DNA of 45,107 nt from JAVBJV01 sp031546815 (GCA_031546815.1 JAVBJV010000035.1:1-45107); one strand, 5' to 3'; shown: positions 13,467 to 22,036, numbered from the stretch's first letter. Notes: generated by a model from the letters alone, not told the origin. Made by a program: numbers and translations.

Positions 13467-14204
13467 ATGCCAGCGCTTAGCAATCATCTTCACGAGATAT
13501 TCGCAGCCGGGCTGGCGCGCGGACTCTCCGGCACCAAGGCAGCGCAAACTGCTGGTGTTCCAAGCGGCAGCGCTCATGCTCGGGCATACGAATGGCGCAA
13601 GCGCGAGGACGTGCAGAAGCGCATCGAGGAAATCCGCGAACAGGAGATGGTCTCGCTCTCGAGCGACAAGGCCGTGGATCGTGAGTGGGTGCTGGCACGC
13701 CTCAAGCAGATCGCTGACATCGCCATGGCCGAACGCAACCGAACGGCAGCCATCCGCGCAACCGAGCTAATCGGCAAGGAGCTTGGCATGTTCATCGAAC
13801 GCAAGATGGATGTCACAAGTCCTTTGGCTTCGTTCACGCCCGCGCAGTTGAATATTCTTGTTTCGTTCGTGGATTCTCATTTGGTGGCGAATCATATTGA
13901 ACAAAAACAATTAGGCGACAAACAATCTGGTGATGGGGCGGTATCGCGGATGTTGCATCCGGATGATGGTTCGAATAACAGATTGATAAATAACGGCATT
14001 AATGAAAATTCAAAAGAAAATACTCTCGCATTTACTCTCGATGTGACCGCGCTTGATGATGACATCGCATCCGACGATCTGTCAGGCGAGGGGGGCAAAA
14101 CGGTAACGGGTTGCGGTAACAAGGCCCCCCCCGGCCCCCGCCCCCCCGCCCCCGGGGTGGAGCAGGGCCATACCCGCCCCCTAAATTCCTGCGGAGCGCA
14201 ATGA
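13467..14204 (+). CDS. Terminase small subunit
   Basis: The 245-residue protein starts MPALSNHLHEIFAAGLARGLSGTKAAQTAG, followed by an HTH and a helical region typical of Terminase_2-type small subunits that recognise packaging sites and recruit the large subunit. It directly precedes terL. The C-terminal part (about residues 145-245) is unlike the rest: A+T-rich coding for Asn/Asp/Ser-rich sequence, then a C-homopolymer tract coding for a Pro-rich tail. Confidence 0.85.
   Translation: MPALSNHLHEIFAAGLARGLSGTKAAQTAGVPSGSAHARAYEWRKREDVQKRIEEIREQEMVSLSSDKAVDREWVLARLKQIADIAMAERNRTAAIRATELIGKELGMFIERKMDVTSPLASFTPAQLNILVSFVDSHLVANHIEQKQLGDKQSGDGAVSRMLHPDDGSNNRLINNGINENSKENTLAFTLDVTALDDDIASDDLSGEGGKTVTGCGNKAPPGPRPPAPGVEQGHTRPLNSCGAQ
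14125..14153 (-). repeat. Four C-runs in terS, potential G-quadruplex
   Basis: C8, C5, C7 and C5 runs are separated by GG, G and G. The minus strand therefore has four G-runs of at least 5 with 1-2 nt loops, an ideal quadruplex pattern. It lies inside terS 50-80 bp before terL. The runs are also slippage-prone; a one-base change would alter the TerS tail. Confidence 0.85.
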
Positions 14205-15668
14205 ATGTCAGGTATTCCGCTGGATTCCAATGGTTCGGGTGAGGCGGCTGGCGGATTGCCTCCGGAGTTGCTGGCGCAGTTAACGCCCGAGACGTTATCG
14301 GCCTTACGCCACGAGGCCAAGACGCAGTTGGCGCGGCAGCGTCTGGCACTGTATCGCCCGTATACCAAGCAGCGCGATTTCCACGCGATGGGCGCGACGC
14401 ACCGCGAGCGACTGCTGATGGCGGGGAACCAATTAGGCAAGACCTGGTGCGGTGGCGCCGAGGCGGCGTTCCATCTGACCGGGCTGTATCCGGACTGGTG
14501 GGAAGGTCACCGCTTCCACGAGCCGACTGCGGGCTGGGCGGCGGGGGTGACCAGCGAGACGACGCGCGACACGGTGCAGCGTGTGTTGCTGGGGCCGCCG
14601 AATGCGTTCGGCACAGGGATGATCCCCGAGAGTGAGTTGGTCGATATTGTCCCGGCACGCGGCATTGCCAATGCGATCGATTACGTGACGGTGAAGCACC
14701 GGATCGGCGGGCAGTCGCGGCTGGGGTTCAAGTCGTATGAGCGCGGCCGCGAGAAGTGGCAGGGCGAGACGCTGAATTTCCTGTGGCTGGACGAAGAGGC
14801 CCCCGAGGATATTTACGACGAAGGACTGACGCGCCTGACCGCGACCAGCGGCATCATGTGGACGACGTTTACGCCGTTGCAGGGGATGAGCGAGGTTGTG
14901 CGGCGGTTCTACCCGAAGCCGAACACGGCGCAGCGCGGCATCGTGCAGATGTCGATTTCCGATGTCGACCATATTTCTCCCGAGCAGCGCGAGACGATTG
15001 TTGCGTCGTATAAGCCGCATGAACGCGAGGCGCGCGCCAAGGGAATTCCGGTTCTGGGCAGCGGGCGGATTTTCCCGCTGGCTGAATCGCTGATTACCTG
15101 CGTGCCGTTCGAGATCCCGTCGCATTGGGCGGTGCTGGGCGGGATCGATTTCGGGTGGGACCACCCGACGGCGGCCGTGAAGCTGGCGGTCGACCGCGAT
15201 ACAGATACCGTTTACGTGACCGCCGAATACTGCGTGTCGGAAGCAACGCCGGTTGTGCACGCTGCGGCGCTGCGTCACTGGGGCAAGGAAATGGCCTGGG
15301 CGTGGCCGCATGACGGTCTGCAGCACGACAAGGGCAGCGGTGACACGATTGCCGATCTGTACCGGGACGAGGGCCTGAACATGCTGCCTGCACGTGCGAC
15401 GTTTGACGACGGCTCGCACGGCGTCGAGGCCGGGCTGATGATGATGCTCGACCGCATGAAGACCGGGCGGCTGAAGGTGTTCCCGATGCTGACGCAGTGG
15501 ATGGAGGAGTTCCGCCTGTATCACCGCCGCGACGGGCGCGTTGTCAAGGAACACGACGATCTGATGAGCGCGACGCGTTATGCGCTGATGATGTTGCGTT
15601 TTGCGTCGCAGCCGTCGCTGTACGCCAGCCGTCAGGCGTTAAATCGTGATGTGCGGGGCATTGTTTAG
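14205..15668 (+). CDS. Terminase large subunit
   Basis: The 487-residue protein has Walker A AGNQLGKT (73-80), Walker B NFLWLDEEAP (191-200) with the catalytic acid pair, a coupling motif TFTPLQG (221-227), and an RNase H-like nuclease domain with GGIDFGWDH (Asp315) and a C-terminal HDDLMSATRYAL. It is the ATP-driven packaging motor and genome-cutting nuclease, of the P22 gp2/Terminase_6 type. It starts right after the terS stop, with GGAG 8 nt upstream. Confidence 0.95.
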   Translation: MSGIPLDSNGSGEAAGGLPPELLAQLTPETLSALRHEAKTQLARQRLALYRPYTKQRDFHAMGATHRERLLMAGNQLGKTWCGGAEAAFHLTGLYPDWWEGHRFHEPTAGWAAGVTSETTRDTVQRVLLGPPNAFGTGMIPESELVDIVPARGIANAIDYVTVKHRIGGQSRLGFKSYERGREKWQGETLNFLWLDEEAPEDIYDEGLTRLTATSGIMWTTFTPLQGMSEVVRRFYPKPNTAQRGIVQMSISDVDHISPEQRETIVASYKPHEREARAKGIPVLGSGRIFPLAESLITCVPFEIPSHWAVLGGIDFGWDHPTAAVKLAVDRDTDTVYVTAEYCVSEATPVVHAAALRHWGKEMAWAWPHDGLQHDKGSGDTIADLYRDEGLNMLPARATFDDGSHGVEAGLMMMLDRMKTGRLKVFPMLTQWMEEFRLYHRRDGRVVKEHDDLMSATRYALMMLRFASQPSLYASRQALNRDVRGIV

Positions 15669-15682
15669 TTTACATCAGCAAT
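15669..15682 (+). promoter_or_regulatory. Intergenic motif TTTACATCAGCAAT (copy 2)
   Basis: The motif begins immediately after the terL stop and precedes the lysis cassette by 78 bp. It is identical to copy 3 and differs at one base from copy 1. Confidence 0.5.
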
Positions 15683-15759
15683 ATGCGGATGGCAGACGCG
15701 ATCCATGCTCAGGGTGTGTGTTGTGACAAATGCCGTTGTCGTTATTGATCGGAGCCGCG

Positions 15760-16086
15760 ATGGTCGGGTTTAGGTTCGACAAGACCATCAACCTCGGCCA
15801 CGTGTTGACCATTGTCACGCTCGTGGGTCTCGGTATTTCGAATTACTACAGCCTGCGCATGGACCAGGCCAATTTGCGTGCCTCGATTGATCACGAGGTT
15901 GCGCTGCGTGAACGCGGTGAGCGCGAGCAGAACGCGCTGCTGGCCCGGATCGAGGCCATCCAGAATCAAAACATGGGCCGCTTCGAGCGGGTGTTCGACG
16001 AACTGAAATCGGAAATCCGCGCCATGAACCAGCGCGTAAATTCCATGCAGTTTACCCCGAGGCCGCCTGTCGGAGGACCGAATTGA
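15760..16086 (+). CDS. Small membrane protein with coiled coil, putative holin
   Basis: The 108-residue protein has one hydrophobic segment (HVLTIVTLVGLGISNYYSL, about residues 14-32) followed by a long charged helix (REQNALLARIEAIQNQ...FDELKSEIRAMNQRV). It immediately precedes the endolysin and overlaps it by 4 nt. I choose 15760 because CGGAG lies 5-6 nt upstream; 15730 has no site. Topology and position suit a holin or holin partner, but one span plus coiled coil also fits other phage proteins. Confidence 0.6.
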   Translation: MVGFRFDKTINLGHVLTIVTLVGLGISNYYSLRMDQANLRASIDHEVALRERGEREQNALLARIEAIQNQNMGRFERVFDELKSEIRAMNQRVNSMQFTPRPPVGGPN

Positions 16087-16817
16087 CACGAGAACTTACA
16101 CAGGACGCAATCGACCTCATCAAGCGGTGGGAGGGCTTCCGCGCGGTCGCGTATCAGGACATCGTCGGCAAGTGGACGATTGGATACGGCCACACCGCCG
16201 GTGTGCGTCCCGGGCAGACCATTACCAAGGAGGCCGCCGAGCGGTTTCTGATCGAGGATCTGGCCGATGCAATCCAGACTGTGGAGGGCGCGGTGCGTGT
16301 GCCGCTGACCGATGGGCAGTTCGGCGCGTTGGTCAGCTTTGCGTTCAATGTTGGGCCGGGGAAGAAGGGCGTCAAGGACGGCTTTACGGTTCTGAAGGAC
16401 GGGCGCGTGCCGACGTTTCTTCGGCTGCTCAACGCGCGCAATTACAGCGCGGTTCCGGCGGCGCTGATGGAGTGGACCAACGCGGCGGGGCGGCATTCGC
16501 CCGGTGTTGCCAATCGCCGCGCGGCTGAATGCGGCCTGTTTGTCAAAGGCGATCATGTCGCTGGTGTTGATGTGCTTGCCGAGATGGCTCCGGCCGGGAA
16601 CGCGCCGAAACCCACCGGTCCCACGGTGGGGGCCACGGTGGGGGCGGCGGGGGGCGCGGTGGCGGCAGGGTCTGTCGCTGCGCTTGCCGAGCACGCCGGG
16701 GCTGTTGCGCCGGTGCTGTCGGCGCTGGGTCATGTGCCGACCATTGTTGGTCTGACTTTGATCGTGATGGCGGGGGTCGCTGCGTTGCTGGTCTGGCGGC
16801 CGTGGAGGCGCGCGTGA
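16083..16817 (+). CDS. GH24 endolysin with C-terminal membrane segment
   Basis: The 244-residue protein has the T4-lysozyme type active site: WEGF with Glu17, Asp26 and Thr32 in DIVGKWTIGYGH, with the same 9- and 6-residue spacing as T4. The catalytic domain occupies about residues 1-150. It is followed by a Gly/Ala/Val-rich linker and a hydrophobic helix (IVGLTLIVMAGVAALLVW) with a basic end. There is no N-terminal signal. The TTG start overlaps the upstream TGA and follows a GGAGGACC site. The fused membrane helix is unusual: it could tether the enzyme or act as a holin-like element. Confidence 0.92.
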   Translation: MTRELTQDAIDLIKRWEGFRAVAYQDIVGKWTIGYGHTAGVRPGQTITKEAAERFLIEDLADAIQTVEGAVRVPLTDGQFGALVSFAFNVGPGKKGVKDGFTVLKDGRVPTFLRLLNARNYSAVPAALMEWTNAAGRHSPGVANRRAAECGLFVKGDHVAGVDVLAEMAPAGNAPKPTGPTVGATVGAAGGAVAAGSVAALAEHAGAVAPVLSALGHVPTIVGLTLIVMAGVAALLVWRPWRRA

Positions 16818-17020
16818 TCGGGCCAAAACAGGGCGATGCCGATATTACGGCACGCGGTCACAAAATCATCGGGTATCGGGTTGGTGGCGATTTTTCGCAC
16901 GTGCCCCCCAAAACATATCTAATACCCGAGCTGTGCCCGGCACACGTGCATGCCGTGGCGGTTTTCGACACTCCCGCCGAATTGGCGCGGGTCATTGCTG
17001 AAAAATGGGGCGTTAAATGA
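16814..17020 (+). CDS. Hypothetical protein in lysis cassette
   Basis: The 68-residue protein (IGPKQGDADITARGHKIIGY, then PAHVHAVAVFDTPAELARVI) has no membrane segment or known motif. The GTG start overlaps the endolysin stop and follows GGAGG by 5 nt. It overlaps the Rz-like gene by 4 nt (ATGA). Function unknown. Confidence 0.62.
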   Translation: MIGPKQGDADITARGHKIIGYRVGGDFSHVPPKTYLIPELCPAHVHAVAVFDTPAELARVIAEKWGVK

Positions 17021-17253
17021 TTGCCGCCGCATGGGCATGGCTCAGCAGCCGGGCCGGGATGATCGGTGGCGCGGTGCTGGCCGGGCTTGCCCTGCTGGCG
17101 GCGCTGCTGTCCGGCGCACGCAAGGCGGGGCGGGATTCCGTGCGGGCCGAAACGGCTGAGAAAAATCTGGAGGTCAGGGATGCGGCAGATCGTGCGGGCG
17201 CTGCTTATCGCGCCGATGGGGCTGAGCGCCGGTTGCGCGACGGCACCTTCTGA
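17017..17253 (+). CDS. Rz-like inner-membrane spanin
   Basis: The 78-residue protein has an N-terminal membrane helix (MIGGAVLAGLALLAALL) and a charged periplasmic helix (RAETAEKNLEVRDAADRAGAAYRADGAERRL), the i-spanin layout. An out-of-frame lipoprotein gene starts inside it, as with lambda Rz/Rz1. Together they would fuse inner and outer membranes at lysis. Confidence 0.75.
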   Translation: MIAAAWAWLSSRAGMIGGAVLAGLALLAALLSGARKAGRDSVRAETAEKNLEVRDAADRAGAAYRADGAERRLRDGTF

Positions 17254-17410
17254 TCCGGTGTGTTTGCGTGTGGTTCCATACAGCGCGGCGGACCAGATGC
17301 AGGCGGCCGAGGAACTGAGCGTCTTGCCAGTTGATGCGCGGCTGCGGCGGTTTATCGAGGATTACGGCGATCTGCGCGCCCGTGCGCGCGCCGTGTGCGA
17401 GGGGCGGTGA
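17180..17410 (+). CDS. Rz1-like outer-membrane spanin lipoprotein
   Basis: The 76-residue product starts MRQIVRALLIAPMGLSAGC, a lipoprotein signal with lipobox LSAGC, followed by a short periplasmic domain. The ATG at 17180 follows CTGGAGGTCAGGG, a strong site inside the Rz-like gene, so the two genes overlap by 74 nt in different frames. This nested arrangement is characteristic of spanin pairs. Confidence 0.78.
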   Translation: MRQIVRALLIAPMGLSAGCATAPSDPVCLRVVPYSAADQMQAAEELSVLPVDARLRRFIEDYGDLRARARAVCEGR

Positions 17411-19428
17411 TGAGCGACGATCAGGACAGCATCAAGGCGGCGGTCAAAACGGCCTATACGGATGCGTCGAAGTACATCGACGACGAGATCGCGCCGGAAC
17501 GCACCAAGGCGACCGATTACTATTACGGCCGTCCGTTCGGCAACGAGGAGGAAGGCCGCTCGCAGGTCGTGATGACCGAGGTGCGCGATACCGTGTTGCA
17601 GATGATGCCAAGCCTGCTGCGGGTTTTCTGTGGGGCAGAGAAGGTCATCGAATACCTGCCGCGCAAGGAGAGCGACGTGCAGGGAGCCGCCGCAGCGACG
17701 GATTATATCGATTACATCGCCACTGTCGACAATGACAGTGTCCTGTACCTGCAAAACGCGTTCAAGGACGCGCTGGTGCGCAAGCTTGGCATTCTTAAGT
17801 GGTGGCTGGATGAAAGCCACGATGTCACCGAGGAAACCTATAAGGGGCTGCTACCCGACCAGGCGCACCTGATATCGGTGTCGGACGGGGTCGAGGTTCT
17901 GGAAGCGATGATTTCCGAAACCGACGCGAGTGGTCAATTATTGCCAGTGCCGCTGACAGATTTGAGGATCCGGCGCACAAAGCCGACTGGCGTGATACGG
18001 ATCGAGGCGGTGCCCACCGAGGAATACGTGTTCTCGAAGCGCGCCAAGTCGCAGGAGAGCGCCACGTATCAGGCGCACCGTCGCATCATGACGGTATCCG
18101 AACTGGTGGCGCTGGGGTTCAGCCGCAAGACGGTTCTGAAACATGCTGGCAACGACGTGACATTCTCGGTCGACAATCAGGAACGTGACGCGCGCGAGGG
18201 CCGCACTGGCGATGATTACGATGAACCCAGCAGCACCGCGCTGAAGCGTGCGCTGTTCATCGAGCATTACATCCTGTTCGACGGCGATGAAGACGGCATC
18301 GCCGAACTGCACCGCGTGTGCACGATTGGCGAGGAAATGGAGGTGCTGAGCGACGAGGTGGTGCCCGAGGCCCCCTTCGCGCTGTTCTGCCCGGACCCGG
18401 AAGCGCATGAGATTATCGGGCAATCCATTGCCGACTATACTATGGATATTCAGAAGATAAAATCCAACGTGGTTCGCAACACGCTGGACAGCCTGTCGCA
18501 ATCGATCCATCCGCGTACCGGCATCCTCGAGGGGATGGTGAATGTCGAGGATGTACTGAACAACAAGATGGGCGGCATCATCCGGATGAAGCAGCCCGGC
18601 GCGGTGCAGGAATTCACCAAGCCGTTTCTGGGGCAGGAAACGCTGGGCGTCATCGGCTATCTGGACGAGATCAAGGCGTCGCGCACCGGCATCACCAAGG
18701 CCAGCGCCGGGCTGGACCCGGACGTGCTGCAGAGCACCACCCGCGCCGCGGTGACGGCCACGATGCAGGCGGCGAGCGAACGGCTCGAGATGATCGCGCG
18801 TATTTTCGCCGGCACCGGCATGAAGTCGCTGGCGCGCGGCTTGCTGCGTCTGGTCTGCCGGCATCAGGATCAGGCCAAGGTCTACCGGCTGCGCGGCGAA
18901 TGGGTGCAGGTCGATCCGCGCACCTGGGACGCCGAGATGGCGGTCGTTATCAACGTTGGACTTGGCCGTGGCGACGACGCAAAGCAGATGTCGGTGTTGC
19001 AGTCGATCCTCGCCGAACAGAAGGAAATCCTGCAGGCGCTGGGGCCGAACAACCCACTGGTCGGGCTGTCCGAATATCGGAACACGCTGTCGCAGATGTT
19101 GACGGTGGCCGGGTTCAAGGATGTAACGCGGTTCTTCAAGCCGGTCTCGCCGATGGCGGATCCGCAGGCCGGGCAGGAAGAAAAAAAGGAAGACCCCGCC
19201 ACTATGTTGGTGCGGGCCGAGGTCGAGAAGACCAACACCGAGGCGCAGGTCAATCTGAAGAAGATCGAGCAGCAGCAGCAGGACATGGTGCTGGACGACC
19301 AGCGCGCGCGCGAGAAGACGCAGAGCGAGTTCATGCTGAAGGTCGCGGAACTGGCGCTGAAATACAACCAGCCGGTCGCGGCGATCATCGCCGAACTGCG
19401 TGGTGCACAACAGATCGGGGAGATGTGA
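17410..19428 (+). CDS. Portal protein
   Basis: The 672-residue protein has the P22-type portal pattern: a start with KYIDDEIAPERTKATDYYYGRPFGNEEEGRSQVV, a central LLFCPDPEAHEIIGQSIADYTMDIQKIKSN region, a wing/stem region, and a long C-terminal helical barrel rich in Gln and Lys. It forms the dodecameric ring through which DNA enters and leaves. The ATG shares one base with the Rz1 stop (TGATG) and follows GAGGGGCGG. Confidence 0.93.
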   Translation: MSDDQDSIKAAVKTAYTDASKYIDDEIAPERTKATDYYYGRPFGNEEEGRSQVVMTEVRDTVLQMMPSLLRVFCGAEKVIEYLPRKESDVQGAAAATDYIDYIATVDNDSVLYLQNAFKDALVRKLGILKWWLDESHDVTEETYKGLLPDQAHLISVSDGVEVLEAMISETDASGQLLPVPLTDLRIRRTKPTGVIRIEAVPTEEYVFSKRAKSQESATYQAHRRIMTVSELVALGFSRKTVLKHAGNDVTFSVDNQERDAREGRTGDDYDEPSSTALKRALFIEHYILFDGDEDGIAELHRVCTIGEEMEVLSDEVVPEAPFALFCPDPEAHEIIGQSIADYTMDIQKIKSNVVRNTLDSLSQSIHPRTGILEGMVNVEDVLNNKMGGIIRMKQPGAVQEFTKPFLGQETLGVIGYLDEIKASRTGITKASAGLDPDVLQSTTRAAVTATMQAASERLEMIARIFAGTGMKSLARGLLRLVCRHQDQAKVYRLRGEWVQVDPRTWDAEMAVVINVGLGRGDDAKQMSVLQSILAEQKEILQALGPNNPLVGLSEYRNTLSQMLTVAGFKDVTRFFKPVSPMADPQAGQEEKKEDPATMLVRAEVEKTNTEAQVNLKKIEQQQQDMVLDDQRAREKTQSEFMLKVAELALKYNQPVAAIIAELRGAQQIGEM

Positions 19429-19429
19429 C

Positions 19430-19672
19430 ATGGACGAACGCGAAGCGATTGCGGTCAGCGAGGAAGCCAAGGCGATGCTGGCCGCCGGTGTTGACAGGAC
19501 CATCGAAGCGCTTGTCGCAGAATGTGTGGAGACGTGGTTTTCGACGCAGCCAGAAGAGCACGTGCGGCGCGAAGCGCTCTGGCATCGTGCATGCGCGCTG
19601 AAAGAAACCGTGCAACGCATCAAGAGCGCGCAGTTTGAACATCATTTTTATAAAATGCGCACGCCAGAATAA
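19430..19672 (+). CDS. Hypothetical protein between portal and scaffold
   Basis: The 80-residue helical protein begins MDEREAIAVSEEAKAMLAAG and contains TIEALVAECVETWFSTQPEEHVRREALWHR. GGGGAG precedes the ATG one base after the portal stop. Homologous small helical proteins are common beside podovirus portals, but I cannot name a family. Confidence 0.65.
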   Translation: MDEREAIAVSEEAKAMLAAGVDRTIEALVAECVETWFSTQPEEHVRREALWHRACALKETVQRIKSAQFEHHFYKMRTPE

Positions 19673-19679
19673 TTTTCGC

Positions 19680-19693
19680 TTTACATCAGCAAT
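19680..19693 (+). promoter_or_regulatory. Intergenic motif TTTACATCAGCAAT (copy 3)
   Basis: The copy lies in the 66-bp gap before the scaffold gene, 46 bp from its GTG start. It is identical to copy 2. Confidence 0.5.
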
Positions 19694-19738
19694 ACCCGTC
19701 CCATAGCTGATGATGCACCAACAACCGAGAGGCTTGGT

Positions 19739-20737
19739 GTGTCTGAATCACTCGAAGAAGCTGCCGCCGCGTTTGACCGTCACCTGTCCGGAGAGTCCGG
19801 CAAACAGGACGCGGGCGAACCGCGCGCAGAGGATACCGCTGACACGGAACACGTGTCGGTCGATGAACAGGATGATGTCGAAGGCGCGACGCCGGAAGCG
19901 GATGACGAGGCGTCACCCGAAGATTCCGAAGCCGACGATGACTCCGAAGCTGAGAGCGAGGTAGAGCCGAAAGGTTCGGTCAGTGATGATACGCTGGTCA
20001 CCGTCAAGATCGACGGCAAGGACGAGCAGGTCAAACTGTCCGAATTGCGCGACGGTTACTTTCGCCAGGCTGATTACACGCGGAAGACGCAGACTCTGGC
20101 CCATGAACGCAAGTCGTTCCAGACCGAGGCTGCGGCGGTTTTACACGAGCGTGCGCAATACAGAGAATTGCTGCCCGTGCTGCGCCATAAGCTGGAAACC
20201 CTGAACGCGGAACCGGACTGGAACTACCTCTCGCAGACGGACCCGGCGGAATACATCCGCCAGAAACAGAGCTTCGACGAGCGGAACCAGTACGCGGCCG
20301 CGCTCCATGCGGAACAGCAGAGGCTTGCACAGATCCAGCAGATAGAGGCGGCGAGCGCACGCGCGGAACGGTTGGAGCACGAGCGATCGCTGGTGCTGAA
20401 CGCCATTCCGGAGTGGAAGGACGCAGCGGTTCGCAAAGTCGAAGCGCAGAAGATCATCGAATACGGAGCATCGCTCGGGTTCAGTGCTGAAGAACTCGAT
20501 CACAGCCTCGATTCTCGGTCGCTGCAGGCTTTGCGCAAGGCCATGAAATATGACGAGCTCATGGCGAAGAAACCGCGCCCGGTTGTGAATGGCAACGCCC
20601 CGAAGCCCATGCGGCCCGGAACTGCCATCCCGACCACACCCACAAAAACCGGCGACCTGACCCGCGCCAAACAGCGTCTGGCAAAGAAAGGCTCCATCGA
20701 GAACGCGGCAGACGTGTTCGAGAGCCTGTTGAGATAA
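19739..20737 (+). CDS. Scaffolding protein
   Basis: The 332-residue protein has a highly acidic N-terminus (about residues 1-85, rich in Glu, Asp and Ser), then DGYFRQADYTRKTQTLAHER, a long coiled-coil region and a basic Pro-rich C-terminus (KKPRPVVNG, AKQRLAKKGSIENAADVFESLLR). Size, charge pattern and position before the capsid gene fit a podovirus scaffold that guides shell assembly and leaves. The start is a GTG 6 nt after AGAGG. Confidence 0.85.
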   Translation: MSESLEEAAAAFDRHLSGESGKQDAGEPRAEDTADTEHVSVDEQDDVEGATPEADDEASPEDSEADDDSEAESEVEPKGSVSDDTLVTVKIDGKDEQVKLSELRDGYFRQADYTRKTQTLAHERKSFQTEAAAVLHERAQYRELLPVLRHKLETLNAEPDWNYLSQTDPAEYIRQKQSFDERNQYAAALHAEQQRLAQIQQIEAASARAERLEHERSLVLNAIPEWKDAAVRKVEAQKIIEYGASLGFSAEELDHSLDSRSLQALRKAMKYDELMAKKPRPVVNGNAPKPMRPGTAIPTTPTKTGDLTRAKQRLAKKGSIENAADVFESLLR

Positions 20738-20749
20738 GGTTTACGCCAC

Positions 20750-21697
20750 ATGGCAAAAATCACCAATGTGCTGACGACGGCAGAAGCGAAGGGGAATCGC
20801 GAAGACCTGTCGGATGTCATCTACAACATCGACCCCACCGCGACGCCGATCATGACGGCGATTGGCGTCGGTGACCCCGCGAATGCCATCACGTTCGACT
20901 GGCAGACCGACACGCTGGCGCCGGCAGATCCGATGAACGCGCAGGACGAGGGGTTCCGCAACGAGAATTCGCAGTCTGCCCCGACCACGCGCGAGAATAA
21001 CGTCTGTCAGATCTCGAAAAAGGACGCCACGGTGTCGCGCACGCAGGAGAAGGTGCGCAAGGCCGGGCGCCGGTCCGAGATGGCATACCAGATGGCGAAG
21101 CGCTCCAAGGAGCTCAAGATCGACATCGAGACGATCCTGAGCGGTGCGCAGGCCATGAACGACGGCACCGGCGGCACGGCACGGCGCACGCGCGGGTTCG
21201 AGCATTTTCTGCTGAGCAACGTCAGTGCCGGGGCCGGGTATGTCGCGCCTGCGTCGAAAACTGCGCCGCTGACCGATGGCACGCAGCGCCCGCTGACCGA
21301 GACCCTGCTTCTCGATCTGCTGCAGAAGACATGGGACAACGGCGGCGAGCCGACGCAGTGCTACGTCAACAGCTATAACAAGCGGATTATCTCGACCTTC
21401 AAGGGGCGCGAGAACAGCCGGGTGAAGATCGACAAGGACGAAGTGGTCCAGTCGGTCGATTTCTATCTGTCGGATTTCGGCGAGATCAAAATCATCCCCA
21501 GCCGCCATCACCGTGCCCGCACTGCGCTGCTGATCGATCCGACCAAAGCCAAGCTGCGCTATCTGGACCCGATCCACAGCGAGGATCTGGCGAAGGTGGG
21601 TGACGCCGAAACAAAGATGCTGGTGGCGGAATGGGGCCTTGAGGTCAGTAACGAGAAAGCCCACGGCAAGATCGCCGACCTGACAACCTCGGCTTAA
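20750..21697 (+). CDS. Major capsid protein (DUF5309/SU10-type)
   Basis: The 315-residue protein begins MAKITNVLTTAEAKGNREDLSDVIYNIDPTATP... (only the first part quoted as family signature), with NENSQSAPTTRENNVCQI and a C-terminal beta domain RTALLIDPTKAKLRYLDPI. I recognise it as the DUF5309/SU10 major capsid family, HK97 fold. It forms the icosahedral shell. A strong hairpin follows the stop. Confidence 0.9.
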   Translation: MAKITNVLTTAEAKGNREDLSDVIYNIDPTATPIMTAIGVGDPANAITFDWQTDTLAPADPMNAQDEGFRNENSQSAPTTRENNVCQISKKDATVSRTQEKVRKAGRRSEMAYQMAKRSKELKIDIETILSGAQAMNDGTGGTARRTRGFEHFLLSNVSAGAGYVAPASKTAPLTDGTQRPLTETLLLDLLQKTWDNGGEPTQCYVNSYNKRIISTFKGRENSRVKIDKDEVVQSVDFYLSDFGEIKIIPSRHHRARTALLIDPTKAKLRYLDPIHSEDLAKVGDAETKMLVAEWGLEVSNEKAHGKIADLTTSA

Positions 21698-21704
21698 TGG
21701 GGAG

Positions 21705-21726
21705 TGGCGGGCAGCAATGCCCGCCA
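21705..21726 (+). promoter_or_regulatory. Hairpin after the capsid gene
   Basis: TGGCGGGC and GCCCGCCA form a perfect 8-bp stem with a 6-nt loop (AGCAAT), starting 8 nt after the capsid stop. There is no U-run, so it would stabilise the capsid message or partly attenuate the downstream genes rather than stop transcription fully. Confidence 0.65.
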
Positions 21727-21733
21727 GCCTGCC

Positions 21734-22036
21734 ATGCAGAAAACCATCCTCAGTCGTCACGGCAGCATGACGCATTATGTCTATTCCGGGCGACCGGATG
21801 ACATCATGTCGGATTTTGTTGTCGAGACGGTGGAAGACGTGGCCCCGATCCTGCGCGATGTGGTGCGGGCGAAGGAATTGCCGCAGTCGAAGGACATGCG
21901 GCTGGCGGCCAAGGTGCCGATGGCCGTTGTGGAACAGGCGATGCGCGAGGGCTGGTTCAACGACAACGCGCGCTGGCGTGCCTGGCTGAACGACCCGGAC
22001 AACCGGAAATTCCGCGTGGCGGAGGGGCGGGTCTGA
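21734..22036 (+). CDS. Hypothetical head protein
   Basis: The 100-residue protein (MQKTILSRHGSMTHYVYSGR; then AVVEQAMREGWFNDNARWRAWLNDPDN) lies between capsid and adaptor genes. I start at the ATG at 21734, because a GTG at 21704 would put the start inside the hairpin's upstream base; neither start has a good site. A role in the head or head-tail joint is inferred only from position. Confidence 0.6.
   Translation: MQKTILSRHGSMTHYVYSGRPDDIMSDFVVETVEDVAPILRDVVRAKELPQSKDMRLAAKVPMAVVEQAMREGWFNDNARWRAWLNDPDNRKFRVAEGRV

Noticed and set aside
14022..14040. TACTCTC pair in terS resembling the integrase arm repeats
   Set aside because: It is a 7-base match in a coding region far from the attachment site; chance is the simplest explanation.
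17938..19623. Long minus-strand frame opposite portal
   Set aside because: It is a complement shadow of the portal gene, with no ribosome site or family features.
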